Shown piece after piece: positions 46,353 to 55,402 of a DNA stretch of 64,000 nucleotides. The stretch is from Clostridium yunnanense (GTDB taxonomy: Bacteria > Bacillota > Clostridia > Clostridiales > Clostridiaceae). The notes beneath the pieces were generated by a model. The model made no database searches, was not told the DNA's origin, and saw nothing but the letters and a program-made list of their open reading frames with translations. Where the stretch lies: NCBI RefSeq assembly GCF_016595795.1, contig NZ_JAENHN010000066.1, positions 62,001 through 126,000 on the forward strand, in the 5' to 3' direction. Every line of letters starts with the position of its first letter. Position 1 is the first letter of the stretch. The position numbers were made by a program, and so were the translations under genes.

Positions 46353-46580
46353 AATTCACCTCCTTTTGAAGATTCTAGACATTTACTATTTATTATATAC
46401 TAAATTTATCAATATTGATTTAATAAAATGTAAATATTATATAATATATAAGGAAGTAAGGGAATATTATAAGAATTATGGAACTTTAGAAGTGTTAAAA
46501 TATTTATTTAAATACTCAATATTATTGTGAAAGCATTGGGGTGTTAGGTTTTAGAAGACACATTTTATTATATATTTATA

Positions 46581-46619
46581 AATAATAAATCCTCTTATAA
46601 AATAAGAGGATTTATTATT
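46581..46619. terminator. Terminator downstream of the DUF378 gene
   Basis: A long symmetric stem with CCTCTTAT/ATAAGAGG at its top and A/T-rich base, placed directly after the minus-strand stop. Confidence 0.7.
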
Positions 46620-46621
46620 AA

Positions 46622-46846
46622 TTATTCACAGTTGTTGCTGCTATTTGAGCTAGTGTTCCTATCTTTTGCAAAAAATGAAATAGCATAAAGTCCGGCAATA
46701 CCAACAAGTGCGTAAATCACTCTGCTTATAGCTGTCATATTACCAAATAGAGCAGCTACTAGATCAAATTGGAAGAAGCCAATTAGCCCCCAGTTTATTG
46801 CACCAATTATAACTAAAACTAGTGCTATTATATCTAGAGTTTTCAT
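46622..46846 (-). CDS. DUF378 family small membrane protein
   Basis: 74 residues with two membrane helices (about 4-24 and 38-60). VLVIIGAINWGLIGFFQFDLVAALFG-type sequence around the conserved INWGL motif, then RVIYALVGIAGLY, identifies DUF378. AAGGAGTG precedes the ATG. The family is common in bacteria and of unknown function. Confidence 0.88.
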   Translation of the reverse strand: MKTLDIIALVLVIIGAINWGLIGFFQFDLVAALFGNMTAISRVIYALVGIAGLYAISFFAKDRNTSSNSSNNCE

Positions 46847-46943
46847 TTAAATCACTCCTTTACTTACTTTTCTCTTATATTTTTTCCGAAAAGCAATAAA
46901 TTATGTAGTGATAAAAAAGAAGTTTAATGGAAAACAAAAAAAC

Positions 46944-46970
46944 GCAAAAAAAAGAGCTGGTTAGCTCTTT
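46944..46970 (-). terminator. Terminator of the Lrp-family regulator gene
   Basis: AAAGAGCT-GGTT-AGCTCTTT with an A-run on the plus strand. Confidence 0.75.
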
Positions 46971-47433
46971 AAAGTTGTATATTACGATCTATAGGTTGTG
47001 ATAATGATATAAATGTATCTGTTCTTTCAATACCTGTAACTGTATTTATTTTATTCATCAAGATATCCTGAAGGTCAGAAATACTCTTACAAATTACTTT
47101 GGCAAAAACAGAATAATTTCCTGTAATAAGATGAAGTTCAACAACTTCTTTTATTTTAGATAATTCATCAAATACTGAAGAGAAAGATGATGTCTTATCT
47201 ACATAAATACCTACATAGCAACAAACGTCATAACCTAGTTTTGGAAGATTTAAAAGTATCCTTGTCCCAGTAATTATTCCTAAGTCTTCCATCTTTTTCA
47301 TTCTAACGTGGATAGTTCCTCCACTAACATGACACATTCTTGCTATTTCTAAATAAGGAGTTCTACAATCTTTAATTAAAATATCTAATATTTGTAAATC
47401 TAATTCATCCAAATTAACATTTTGCATAAGCAA
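46969..47433 (-). CDS. Lrp/AsnC-family transcriptional regulator
   Basis: 154 residues. An N-terminal winged helix-turn-helix (LDLQILDILIKDCRTP...GGTIHVRMKKMEDLGIITG) is followed by a RAM ligand domain (CCYVGIYVD...HLITGNYSVFAKV). Such proteins sense amino acids and act as dimers or octamers. TTG at 47433 is five bases from GAGGTG; the ATG at 47427 is the alternative. It is transcribed away from a small membrane-protein gene, with 350 AT-rich bases between and no obvious operator. Confidence 0.88.
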   Translation of the reverse strand: MLMQNVNLDELDLQILDILIKDCRTPYLEIARMCHVSGGTIHVRMKKMEDLGIITGTRILLNLPKLGYDVCCYVGIYVDKTSSFSSVFDELSKIKEVVELHLITGNYSVFAKVICKSISDLQDILMNKINTVTGIERTDTFISLSQPIDRNIQL

Positions 47434-47783
47434 AAATTCACCTCTTCTATGTTTTATATCCTATCATTGTAAGTATCTATATACTCAATTTATATTTTAT
47501 CAAAAAAAGTATTTTAATTCTACTAAAAAGTTAAAAAAATACTATACTATTTTTTATAATCATCATTTTCTTCACAATTATTGTAAAATAGTTGCATAAT
47601 CTTGATTATATTAAGAAGTTGATGTAAGTGTTTATTTTATAACTAAGTTTTTTATAAACCAAAATTAATTACATAATATATATGAAAACTATATAAGTTA
47701 AGCTTATTCTATTGAAAATGTTTAGATTTTCGTCTAATATAGATTATAAGATGTTAATTTTGCTAGATTAGAGGAGTGGTAGA
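47434..47783. other. AT-rich divergent intergenic region
   Basis: 350 bases with several TATAAT-like stretches in both directions and no unambiguous promoter or hairpin. Confidence 0.4.
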
Positions 47784-48119
47784 ATGGAAATTGCTAAAAG
47801 TATTGGACTTCTTTTGTTGTTTGCAATAATTGTTTTAGCTATATTTAATCTTTTGAAGATATTTGTTTTGGGTAAATTAAATGTGAACAAATGGATAATC
47901 CTAGTGGTAGCGGCAGTAGTATTTATTTTGCCTATAGCATTAGGGATACAAGGAAATATGGTAGCAAATTTATTGTCTTCAGGTATATTTATTATATTAT
48001 TATTATGGTTCATGGAGATACATCAAGCAAAGAACAAGAAGAAACAAGAAAACAAAGTTACTATAAGACCTAAAGCTAAACCTAATAGGGTTAAGAATAT
48101 GAATAAAGATAAAAAATAA
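47784..48119 (+). CDS. Small membrane protein of unknown function
   Basis: 111 residues. Three hydrophobic segments (about 5-27, 36-53 and 58-78) are followed by a strongly basic tail rich in Lys and Asn (KNKKKQENK...NRVKNMNKDKK). No family was recognised. GAGGAGTGG precedes the ATG. The basic tail could sit at the membrane surface or bind nucleic acid, but this is speculation. Confidence 0.55.
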   Translation: MEIAKSIGLLLLFAIIVLAIFNLLKIFVLGKLNVNKWIILVVAAVVFILPIALGIQGNMVANLLSSGIFIILLLWFMEIHQAKNKKKQENKVTIRPKAKPNRVKNMNKDKK

Positions 48120-48142
48120 AAAAACTCCATCAGGAGTTTTTT
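48119..48142 (+). terminator. Terminator after the small membrane protein gene
   Basis: AAAAAACTCC-ATCA-GGAGTTTTTT. It overlaps the 3' end of the convergent PHP-domain gene. Confidence 0.85.
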
Positions 48143-49155
48143 ATTTTTATAAAGATAGGGGAACTGATAGCTTCCCTATTATTTTTTTGGATTAGCCTAA
48201 TTACGTACCATTTCTCTTTTTCAGAAGCAGGAAATGAAATTGAGTATTTTAAATTGTGAAGAGAGATTTCTTTGAGAGCCTTAAGGATTTTTCCTCCTGA
48301 GGTGATTATTTGAACTTCTTCGATAATATTAACTCTATCTTCAGCATGGATGTAAAAGTTTAGGCTATTATTTTTTTCTATAATAAGTTCTTCTCCCATA
48401 AAGGAATTGTTAATAGTAAAGTAGAATTTTAGCGTTCTAGATTCACTAGAAAAACATCTTCTATTTTTGAGAGAGCTTATTATAGACGGTTTATCTAATT
48501 TGTTTACTAACACTCCTGTAAGATTTTCAGTATCGCCAAAGTTCATCAGGTGGTTATCCTGAGCATTTACTGCACCTAGCATCCAACCTTTATCAAGCAT
48601 TGAGAAATATCTTTTTGAATATCTATGATACTTATTGGGATAAGAGCCATTTCCAACTTCTATTGTATTAATGAACTTATTTAAAAAGGGGCTAAAAGGT
48701 ATTTGTTCTACGATACGCCCAGGATGATTGATTGATATATAACAATTTCCGTTGGCAATCATCCACAGCATTAAGTTATTAAAGTTTCTAATAACTCCTG
48801 TAAAGCAGGACGAAGAATTGACTATATTTAGATGCCCCCAAGGGTTAGAACTTGCCTCAAAACCAACTATTCCTACAAAGTCTTCATTTTTTTTATTAAA
48901 TCTATCCAATGCTTTCTTTAGCTCATCCCATTTTGAGTTATGCTCTTTATGTGAGTTGCTTGAGAAATAGCGATTATGATCAGTTATTATTAGAAAATCC
49001 AGTCTATTCTTTTTAGCATATTCTAAGGCTTCTACAGCTGAACATTTTCCAGTCGATATATTTGTGTGGCAGTGAGGTATTCCGTATAATATTTTAATAT
49101 TCTTTGGATCAAAATTTTGTAAGTCTTCCGATCTATGTTTCCTATGTTTACTCAA
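48130..49155 (-). CDS. PHP-domain metallohydrolase (CehA/McbA-like)
   Basis: 341 residues. The PHP phosphoesterase fold has the metal motifs HCHTNISTGK near residue 29, FLIITDHNRY near 57, SINHPGR near 145 and GAVNAQDNH near 190. The C-terminal 100 residues form a beta-rich domain that contains ENNSLNFYIHAEDR-type strands, as in CehA/McbA relatives. The TTG start at 49155 follows AGGAG at seven bases. Probably hydrolyses a phosphate or carbamate ester; substrate unknown. Confidence 0.8.
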   Translation of the reverse strand: MSKHRKHRSEDLQNFDPKNIKILYGIPHCHTNISTGKCSAVEALEYAKKNRLDFLIITDHNRYFSSNSHKEHNSKWDELKKALDRFNKKNEDFVGIVGFEASSNPWGHLNIVNSSSCFTGVIRNFNNLMLWMIANGNCYISINHPGRIVEQIPFSPFLNKFINTIEVGNGSYPNKYHRYSKRYFSMLDKGWMLGAVNAQDNHLMNFGDTENLTGVLVNKLDKPSIISSLKNRRCFSSESRTLKFYFTINNSFMGEELIIEKNNSLNFYIHAEDRVNIIEEVQIITSGGKILKALKEISLHNLKYSISFPASEKEKWYVIRLIQKNNREAISSPIFIKIKNS

Positions 49156-49353
49156 ATTATGACTCCTACAAATTGCTTTATTATATAATATTATTTTTTC
49201 TTATTTTTATTAACCACTAATTGCATATAAATAATAAATTTTATTAGGAACTATAAATATATTTTTAATTTAAAATAAATTTACTCTTATAAAATATGGC
49301 TATAAAACATTTACTATGGTAAAATAATAGTCATGCATAGGAGGCGATATAAA

Positions 49354-49872
49354 ATGGAGTATTCATTTGATAAAGTTTATCCAAAGGTACATGATGAGGC
49401 TTATATTGCAGATAATGTAGATATAATAGGCAAAGTAGACATACAGAAGGATGTAAGTGTTTGGTTTGGCACAGTAATACGAGGTGACATTAATAGTATA
49501 AGTATAGATGAGAGATCAAATATTCAAGATAACAGTACTGTGCATGTAGATACTAATAATCCAGTAGTAATTGGAAAGAATGTTACTATAGGGCATAATT
49601 CAATTATCCACGGCTGCACCATTGGCAATAATGTTTTGATTGGTATGGGCTCAATAGTATTAAATGGAGCAACTATTGGAGAAAATACAATAATAGGGGC
49701 AGGCAGCATAGTAACAGAAAATAAAAATATACCTTCAGGTGTCTTATGTTTTGGTTCTCCTGCGAAAGTTATAAGAGAACTTTCAGAAGAGGAGATTAAC
49801 AATATAAGTGCATCTGCAGAGAGATATATGAAACTTTCAAAAAAATATAAGAAAAGTACGGAGGATGTATGA
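49354..49872 (+). CDS. Gamma-carbonic-anhydrase-family hexapeptide protein
   Basis: 172 residues forming a left-handed beta helix with hexapeptide repeats, and zinc histidines in STVHVD, GHNSIIHGC. The pattern DVSVWFGTVIRGD is diagnostic of the YrdA/PaaY/gamma-CA group. The ATG at 49354 follows AGGAGG; the reading from 49333 is rejected. It overlaps the cvfB start by four bases (ATGA). Either a carbonic anhydrase or a CoA-ester-related protein. Confidence 0.88.
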   Translation: MEYSFDKVYPKVHDEAYIADNVDIIGKVDIQKDVSVWFGTVIRGDINSISIDERSNIQDNSTVHVDTNNPVVIGKNVTIGHNSIIHGCTIGNNVLIGMGSIVLNGATIGENTIIGAGSIVTENKNIPSGVLCFGSPAKVIRELSEEEINNISASAERYMKLSKKYKKSTEDV

Positions 49873-50702
49873 TTAAATTAGGTGATTTTAACAATCTAGA
49901 GGTTGTAAGAGAAAGTTCGGTTGGATATTATCTAAGTGGAACTGATGATGGTATATTGTTACCATACGGAAATACCCTAGATAGAAAACTTGCAGTAGGT
50001 GAAGAGGTTCATGCTTTTATATACAGAGATTCTAAAGATAGGCTTATTGCAACGCTTAAGACCCCTCTTGCAACTATTCATACTGTAGCATATCTTGAAG
50101 TTAAATCTATAACTGAATTAGGCGCATTTATTGACTTTGGTCTTGAAAGAGATATATTTGTGCCTATAAGGGAACAGAAATTTAAATTAGAAATAGGAAA
50201 AAAATATTTGTTCTACATATATGAAGATAAAACTAAGAGATTAGCTGCAACAACTGATATTGATAGAGCGCTTGATATATGGGAAGACGTTACTTTAGGT
50301 GAAGAAACAACTGGTATTGTATATGGATATCAGACGAATGGTTCTCTTATGGTGGCAGTAAATGGTCTATGCAGAGGGGTTATTTTGAATAATGAGTATT
50401 TCTCTGATGTAAGACCTGGAGATGAAATAAAGGCAAGAGTAAAGAAGATATATGAGGATGGGAAAGTTGGTCTAACCCCTAGAAGACAAAAGCTTGAAGA
50501 AAGAAGTGTGCTTCAAGAAAAAATATTGCAATATCTTAAAGATAATGGTGGCGCAATGAAATATAACGATAAGTCTTCACCAGATGTTATAAAGGAAGTT
50601 TTTAACTCAAGCAAAAATTACTTTAAAATGGCATTGGGTGGGCTTATGAGAGAAGGCATTATAAGTCAAGACGTAAATGGAACAAAATTAATAGAGAAAT
50701 AG
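49869..50702 (+). CDS. cvfB: S1-domain RNA-binding protein CvfB
   Basis: 277 residues: tandem S1-like domains (LEVKSITELGAFIDFG near 75-95 and TGIVYGYQTNGSLMVAV near 150) and a C-terminal winged helix (ILQYLKDNGGAMKYNDKSSP...FKMALGGLMREGII). The arrangement matches CvfB/YitL, an RNA-binding regulator of virulence factors in staphylococci. Translation is coupled to the preceding gene. Confidence 0.88.
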   Translation: MIKLGDFNNLEVVRESSVGYYLSGTDDGILLPYGNTLDRKLAVGEEVHAFIYRDSKDRLIATLKTPLATIHTVAYLEVKSITELGAFIDFGLERDIFVPIREQKFKLEIGKKYLFYIYEDKTKRLAATTDIDRALDIWEDVTLGEETTGIVYGYQTNGSLMVAVNGLCRGVILNNEYFSDVRPGDEIKARVKKIYEDGKVGLTPRRQKLEERSVLQEKILQYLKDNGGAMKYNDKSSPDVIKEVFNSSKNYFKMALGGLMREGIISQDVNGTKLIEK

Positions 50703-50725
50703 GTAGCTTAGGCTGCCTATTTTTT
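50699..50725 (+). terminator. Terminator after cvfB
   Basis: TAGGTAGC-TTAG-GCTGCCTA then six T. Confidence 0.85.
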
Positions 50726-50887
50726 CGCTTTATAAGAAAAATCACGTTTATTAGTATATGCAAAAATGAGGGCTATTATAAGCTCTTAGAATAGCATATG
50801 AAAATATAAATTAATTGATAAACTTGTGTATCTATAGAAGTTATATGAACCATACTAGTATCAAAGGAAAAAAGGAGGTTCATACAT

Positions 50888-51742
50888 ATGAGAAAATTTA
50901 GTAAAAGAGTAATCGCAATTATGATTTTATTTCTATTTACTACAAGTTTAAAGGTGTTTGGAATTGAGAATCTTTCAAATGTTACAAGAGTTCAGGTATT
51001 AAGCACTGGGCAAAGTGATGCAATATTACTACTAAGTAAAGATTTTAATATTCTTATTGATACTGGAGTTGAAGAATATAGTTCCAAGCTTATATCCCAG
51101 CTTAAAAGTGAATCAATTGATAAGTTAGATTATGTAATACTTACCCATTACCATGATGATCATTTTGGGGGGCTAGAAGCTGTATTAAAATCTGTAAAGG
51201 TATCACATTTGATGCTGCCAGAATTTTGCGTAAATAAAGCTGAAAAAGAAAAAGTTATGAAAGTTGTAGAAGCCTCCAAGGTGAAATATGAATATGTAAA
51301 AGCTGGATGGTATCTAGAGCACAACGATATACATCTTAAAGCACTTACTCCAACTAAACCAAGTAAGGTTCTAGAAAACAATAATTCAATGGTGCTATTA
51401 GGGGAAATAGCTGATTTAAGATATTTATTTATGGCAGATGCTGAAAGAGATTTAGAAAAGCAAATTATGAAAAATAAAGATATTAAGGATATAGATGTTT
51501 TAAAAGTTGCACATCATGGAATTGGCAGTGGAACATATAAAGACTTTGTAAGAAAGGTTAAGCCAAGTGTAGCAATAATAACTTCTAATGGTGAAGAGAG
51601 TCCTAATAGTGAAGTGGTGAAAAATCTTACAGATATCAAATGCAATGTCTTTAGAACAGATCAATATGGAGACGTAATGGTTTTAAGCGAGAAAGATGAT
51701 GCTGGAGTTGTTCACTTAGAAGTATATTCGAGAAAAAATTAG
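50888..51742 (+). CDS. Secreted metallo-beta-lactamase-fold protein (ComEC C-terminal-like)
   Basis: 284 residues. An N-terminal signal sequence (about residues 1-25, no lipobox) precedes a hydrolase domain. VQVLSTGQSDAILLLS replaces the usual VGQGDS; the metal motif is THYHDDHFGG near residue 83, then FMADAERDLE and VAHHGIGSGTYK. It is a diverged paralogue of the lipoprotein at 41446-42321. AAGGAGG precedes the ATG. Single-gene unit. Probable extracellular phosphodiesterase or nuclease; unproven. Confidence 0.8.
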   Translation: MRKFSKRVIAIMILFLFTTSLKVFGIENLSNVTRVQVLSTGQSDAILLLSKDFNILIDTGVEEYSSKLISQLKSESIDKLDYVILTHYHDDHFGGLEAVLKSVKVSHLMLPEFCVNKAEKEKVMKVVEASKVKYEYVKAGWYLEHNDIHLKALTPTKPSKVLENNNSMVLLGEIADLRYLFMADAERDLEKQIMKNKDIKDIDVLKVAHHGIGSGTYKDFVRKVKPSVAIITSNGEESPNSEVVKNLTDIKCNVFRTDQYGDVMVLSEKDDAGVVHLEVYSRKN

Positions 51743-51834
51743 CTTTTAAATTAAAAAATCATATGTTATCAGTTAAAAAATAAGTTGATTTATATGTGAG
51801 AAATTTTTGTTAATTATGTAAATCATAAAAGATA

Positions 51835-51881
51835 AAACCACTGTAGAGTTTTTAATATAAAGCTATCTACAGTGGTTTTTA
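51835..51881. terminator. Bidirectional terminator
   Basis: AAAACCACTGTAGA (51835-51848) pairs with TCTACAGTGGTTTT (51866-51879); serves both convergent genes. Confidence 0.85.
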
Positions 51882-54500
51882 TTATATTTCTTTATTTCTT
51901 AAAATTATCTTGAATAACTCATTTATCAATAATGGGACTAAAGATAATAATATTACAAATCCCCAATCTTTAAAGGTAAGCGAATATACCTTAAATAGTT
52001 CTGCTATAGGTGTTATTGTTATAACAGAGGCTTGAAGAATAATTCCTATTATTATAGCTATAATCAAGAATCTGTTAGAAAATAAACCGATTTGGAAAAT
52101 GGATTTTCTATCATTCCTGATTGAAAGTGCATAGAATAACTGTGAAACACTAAGTACTACGAAAGCCATTGTTCTAGCATGTGGAACTGAATTCGGATAT
52201 AAGTATTCACCAACTCTAAAAGCCACTAATGTTAATCCACCTATTAGTATTCCGTTAAGTGGTAGCATTAACTTTGTTCTTCCACCAAAGATGCTCTCCT
52301 TTGGGTTTCTTGGAGGAAGATCCATAACGCCTTTGTCACCAGGATCAACACCTAACGCTAAAGCAGGTAAACTATCAGTTATTAGATTTACCCAAAGTAA
52401 ATGTATTGGAAGCAGCGGAGAATCCCAGTTTAACAGTATTGCTACAAATAAAGTTATTATTTCACCAAGATTACAAGAAAGTAAGAAAACTATAGATTTC
52501 TTTATATTGCTAAAAATGTTTCTTCCTTCTTCAACAGCAGATACAATGGTGGTAAAGTTATCATCCGTTAATACCATGTCTGCAGCACCTTTTGCAACGT
52601 CAGTACCTGTTATACCCATAGCTACACCAATATCAGCTGCTTTTAACGAAGGGGCGTCATTTACTCCATCACCGGTCATTGAAACAATGTTGCCGTGTGC
52701 TTTAAAAGCTTTAACTATCTTTACTTTGTGTTCAGGAGATACTCTTGCGAACACTCTTAGGTCTCTTACTTTATTACTGAAGTCTTCATCATTTAATTTA
52801 TCTATATCTTCACCAGAGATTGATTGAGTTAAGCTATCTGCAATTCCAAGTTCTTTAGCAATGGCAAAGGCGGTGTTTTTATAATCACCAGTAATCATAA
52901 CTGGTGTAATTCCAGCCTTTTTGCATAATGAAATAGAGTCTTTAACTTCCAATCTTGGAGGGTCAATCATTCCAACCATTCCTATAAAGGTTAGATTGTT
53001 CTCTATTTCATCTAAACCAATATGTGGTGGAGCGTCAATATCTTTATATGCGCCAGCTAGAACTCTGAGTGCATCATCAGACATTAAGTCTACGGCTTTT
53101 AGAATATCTTTTTTCATATTTTCAGTTAAATCGAGTATTTCGCCATTAAGCATAAGCTTAGTAGAAATCTTTAGAATGCTGTCAATAGCACCTTTAGTAA
53201 AGACCTTATATTTCTGCCCATATGAATTAACCGTTGACATAAGCTTTCTATCTGAGTCGAAAGGAACTTCATCAATTCTTTTATGTTCAGAATTAATAAT
53301 ATCCTTAGTTATATCATATCTAAAACCAGCTTCCAATAAAGCGATTTCTGTAGGGTCACCTGTTTTTGAGCTCTCTGAATATGTAGCATCATTACAGAGC
53401 ATCATACATTCAATTAATAGCTTATTAGTTTCAGTATTGAAATCTAAATCTTCTATATGAAGTAACTTATCATTTGCATAAAATTTAGTTACAGTCATTT
53501 TATTCTGTGTGAGAGTACCTGTTTTATCTGAACATATTATATTTACTGAACCAAGAGTTTCAACTGCAGGAAGTTTTCTTATAATAGCGTTCTCTTTAAT
53601 CATTCTCTGAACACCCATGGCTAAAACAATCGCCACTATCGCAGGAAGTCCTTCTGGTATAGCTGCAACAGCTAAGCTTATAGAGGTAAGTAACATTTCA
53701 AAAACATCTCTTTTTTGGAACATAGACACAATAAAGATGATAAAGCATATTCCTATAGAACCTATACCTAAATACTTTCCTAACTGTTCAAGCTTTTTTT
53801 GAAGTGGAGTGGAATCTTCAACCTCTTCATCAAGCATTTTTGCTATTTTACCTATTTCGGTATCCATCCCTGTACCCACAACAACACCTACACCTCTTCC
53901 GTATGTAGCTAGAGTGGACATGAATACCATGTTGTGTTGATCTCCAACACCTACTTTTCCTTCAATTATTGCATTTGCATCTTTATCCGCCGGTACGGAT
54001 TCGCCTGTAAAAGCGGATTCTTCCATTTTAAGATTTGCGCTTTCAATTAATCTTAAGTCAGCTGGTATATACCTGCCAGCATCTATTATGACAATATCTC
54101 CTGGAACTACTTGTTCAGATGGAATTTCTGTTAGTTCTCCATTTCTTTTTACAACAGCTTTTGGAGTAGAAAGTTCCTTTAAAGCTTCCAAAGCTTTTTC
54201 AGCTTTAGATTCCTGAACAACGCCAACAACTGCATTTACAAGTATTACAATTATAATTATTATTGCATCGCTGATTTCGCCCATTATTCCAGATATAAGA
54301 GCAGCTGCTAAAAGTATATAAATCATAAAATCAGCTAACTGTGCGACGAATAGCTGAAATATACTTTTTTTCTTTTTGCTGGCTAATTTATTTTCACCAT
54401 ACTTTTCTATTCTTTTTTCAGCTTCTTCAGTAGACAAACCAACAGATTCATCTACGTTTAAATCTTTTAATACTTCGGAAGTATTTTTTGTGTACCACAT
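51882..54500 (-). CDS. Calcium-type cation-transporting P-type ATPase
   Basis: P2A-type ATPase of about 872 residues. It has a cation-ATPase N-domain (STEEAEKRIEKYGENKL), an actuator with TGES, ion site VAAIPEGLPAIV, phosphorylation site CSDKTGTLTQNK near residue 325, and hinge TGDGVNDAPSLK near 605. Eight to ten membrane helices include NLITDSLPALALG near 705. It resembles Listeria LMCA1 and Bacillus YloB, which export Ca2+. The ATG at 54500 follows GAGGTG; the GTG at 54512 lies inside it. A single-gene unit. Confidence 0.92.
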   Translation of the reverse strand: MWYTKNTSEVLKDLNVDESVGLSTEEAEKRIEKYGENKLASKKKKSIFQLFVAQLADFMIYILLAAALISGIMGEISDAIIIIIVILVNAVVGVVQESKAEKALEALKELSTPKAVVKRNGELTEIPSEQVVPGDIVIIDAGRYIPADLRLIESANLKMEESAFTGESVPADKDANAIIEGKVGVGDQHNMVFMSTLATYGRGVGVVVGTGMDTEIGKIAKMLDEEVEDSTPLQKKLEQLGKYLGIGSIGICFIIFIVSMFQKRDVFEMLLTSISLAVAAIPEGLPAIVAIVLAMGVQRMIKENAIIRKLPAVETLGSVNIICSDKTGTLTQNKMTVTKFYANDKLLHIEDLDFNTETNKLLIECMMLCNDATYSESSKTGDPTEIALLEAGFRYDITKDIINSEHKRIDEVPFDSDRKLMSTVNSYGQKYKVFTKGAIDSILKISTKLMLNGEILDLTENMKKDILKAVDLMSDDALRVLAGAYKDIDAPPHIGLDEIENNLTFIGMVGMIDPPRLEVKDSISLCKKAGITPVMITGDYKNTAFAIAKELGIADSLTQSISGEDIDKLNDEDFSNKVRDLRVFARVSPEHKVKIVKAFKAHGNIVSMTGDGVNDAPSLKAADIGVAMGITGTDVAKGAADMVLTDDNFTTIVSAVEEGRNIFSNIKKSIVFLLSCNLGEIITLFVAILLNWDSPLLPIHLLWVNLITDSLPALALGVDPGDKGVMDLPPRNPKESIFGGRTKLMLPLNGILIGGLTLVAFRVGEYLYPNSVPHARTMAFVVLSVSQLFYALSIRNDRKSIFQIGLFSNRFLIIAIIIGIILQASVITITPIAELFKVYSLTFKDWGFVILLSLVPLLINELFKIILRNKEI

Positions 54501-54631
54501 AGAATATATCACCTCATTATACAGTATAAAATAACCTTAATTAGGACATCTAATATAAGTATATCACATATTGAATATTATGAAATAATTACCATGAAAA
54601 AACAATTCGACATAATGCACCATAAACTTAG

Positions 54632-54660
54632 TTGTTACTTTAATTATATTTTGATATAAT
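54632..54660 (+). promoter_or_regulatory. Promoter of yaaR
   Basis: TTGTTA (54632-54637), a 17-base spacer, TATAAT (54655-54660). The rest of the divergent 54501-54832 gap is AT-rich. Confidence 0.6.
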
Positions 54661-54832
54661 AATACACATTAATATTAGTAATTAGCAAAATAAATATGCA
54701 AGTAGTATATAGATTTTAAAACTTTCCTTGTTTGACAGGAAAACGATTAAAAATAAATTAGGGTTAATGAATTATTTTGGTAGTACTCAAAGATTAAATA
54801 GCTAAAATCAATTGATAAGTAGGTGGAATTTC

Positions 54833-55258
54833 ATGGAGATATCAAGAGTAGGTAGGAAAACTGCTGTCCAAAGTGAAGAAAGAAAAAAAATCGATAGTAA
54901 AAAGGATTTTTCTCAGAACTTTAATCAAGAAAGACAAAAAAAATCTGAAGAGCAATTGAAGGACTTGATGGATGATATAAAGAAAAAGGGTAATAGACTT
55001 GTAATTACTAAAAGTTATGCTGATGTTAGAGCTTATAAAAATCAAATTAAAGAGTATTTAAAATCGGTACTGGAATATATGTATAATGTAAAAAAAGATA
55101 TAAGTTTCTGGCAGACTCAATACTTTATAACAGTTGATACAATCGATGCAAAACTTCAAGAAATTACTGATGCTCTTTTATCTGAAGAAAAAGATAATAT
55201 TTCTATTGCATCTACTGTGGATGAAATCCAAGGATTAATGGTGGATATTTATAAATAG
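54833..55258 (+). CDS. yaaR: YaaR family (DUF327) protein
   Basis: 141 residues, soluble and helical. A charged N-terminus is followed by the conserved block LVITKSYADVRAYKNQIKEY and VKKDISFWQTQYFITVDTID of DUF327. The ATG at 54833 follows AGGTGG; the reading from 54812 is rejected. In Bacillus yaaR lies near recR, holB and dnaX-linked genes; here it is alone. Function unknown. Confidence 0.85.
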   Translation: MEISRVGRKTAVQSEERKKIDSKKDFSQNFNQERQKKSEEQLKDLMDDIKKKGNRLVITKSYADVRAYKNQIKEYLKSVLEYMYNVKKDISFWQTQYFITVDTIDAKLQEITDALLSEEKDNISIASTVDEIQGLMVDIYK

Positions 55259-55275
55259 AAGTGTTTATTATAAAG

Positions 55276-55387
55276 TTATAAGAAAAATTTCTGAAAAAAA
55301 TTATTTATCTGCAAGTTTCATCATATACATTCAAAAAGGCAAATGCGCAAAAAACCTCACTGAAGAAAGCCACTTCAGTGAGGTTTT
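55276..55387 (+). repeat. Family C structured element, copy C6 (degenerate 5' part)
   Basis: The core is CTGCAAGTTTCATCATATAC...AAAAAGGCAAATGCGC, then a terminator ACCTCACTGAAG/CTTCAGTGAGGT with T-run (55352-55386). The paired outer arms seen in C1-C5 are not clear here. It follows yaaR directly and is the only terminator between it and the convergent nadE. Confidence 0.65.
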
Positions 55388-55402
55388 TAAGACAATATGA
55401 TA

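Noticed and set aside
52291-53460. Two long plus-strand frames inside the P-type ATPase gene
   Set aside because: They are shadows of an intact ATPase with all catalytic motifs.
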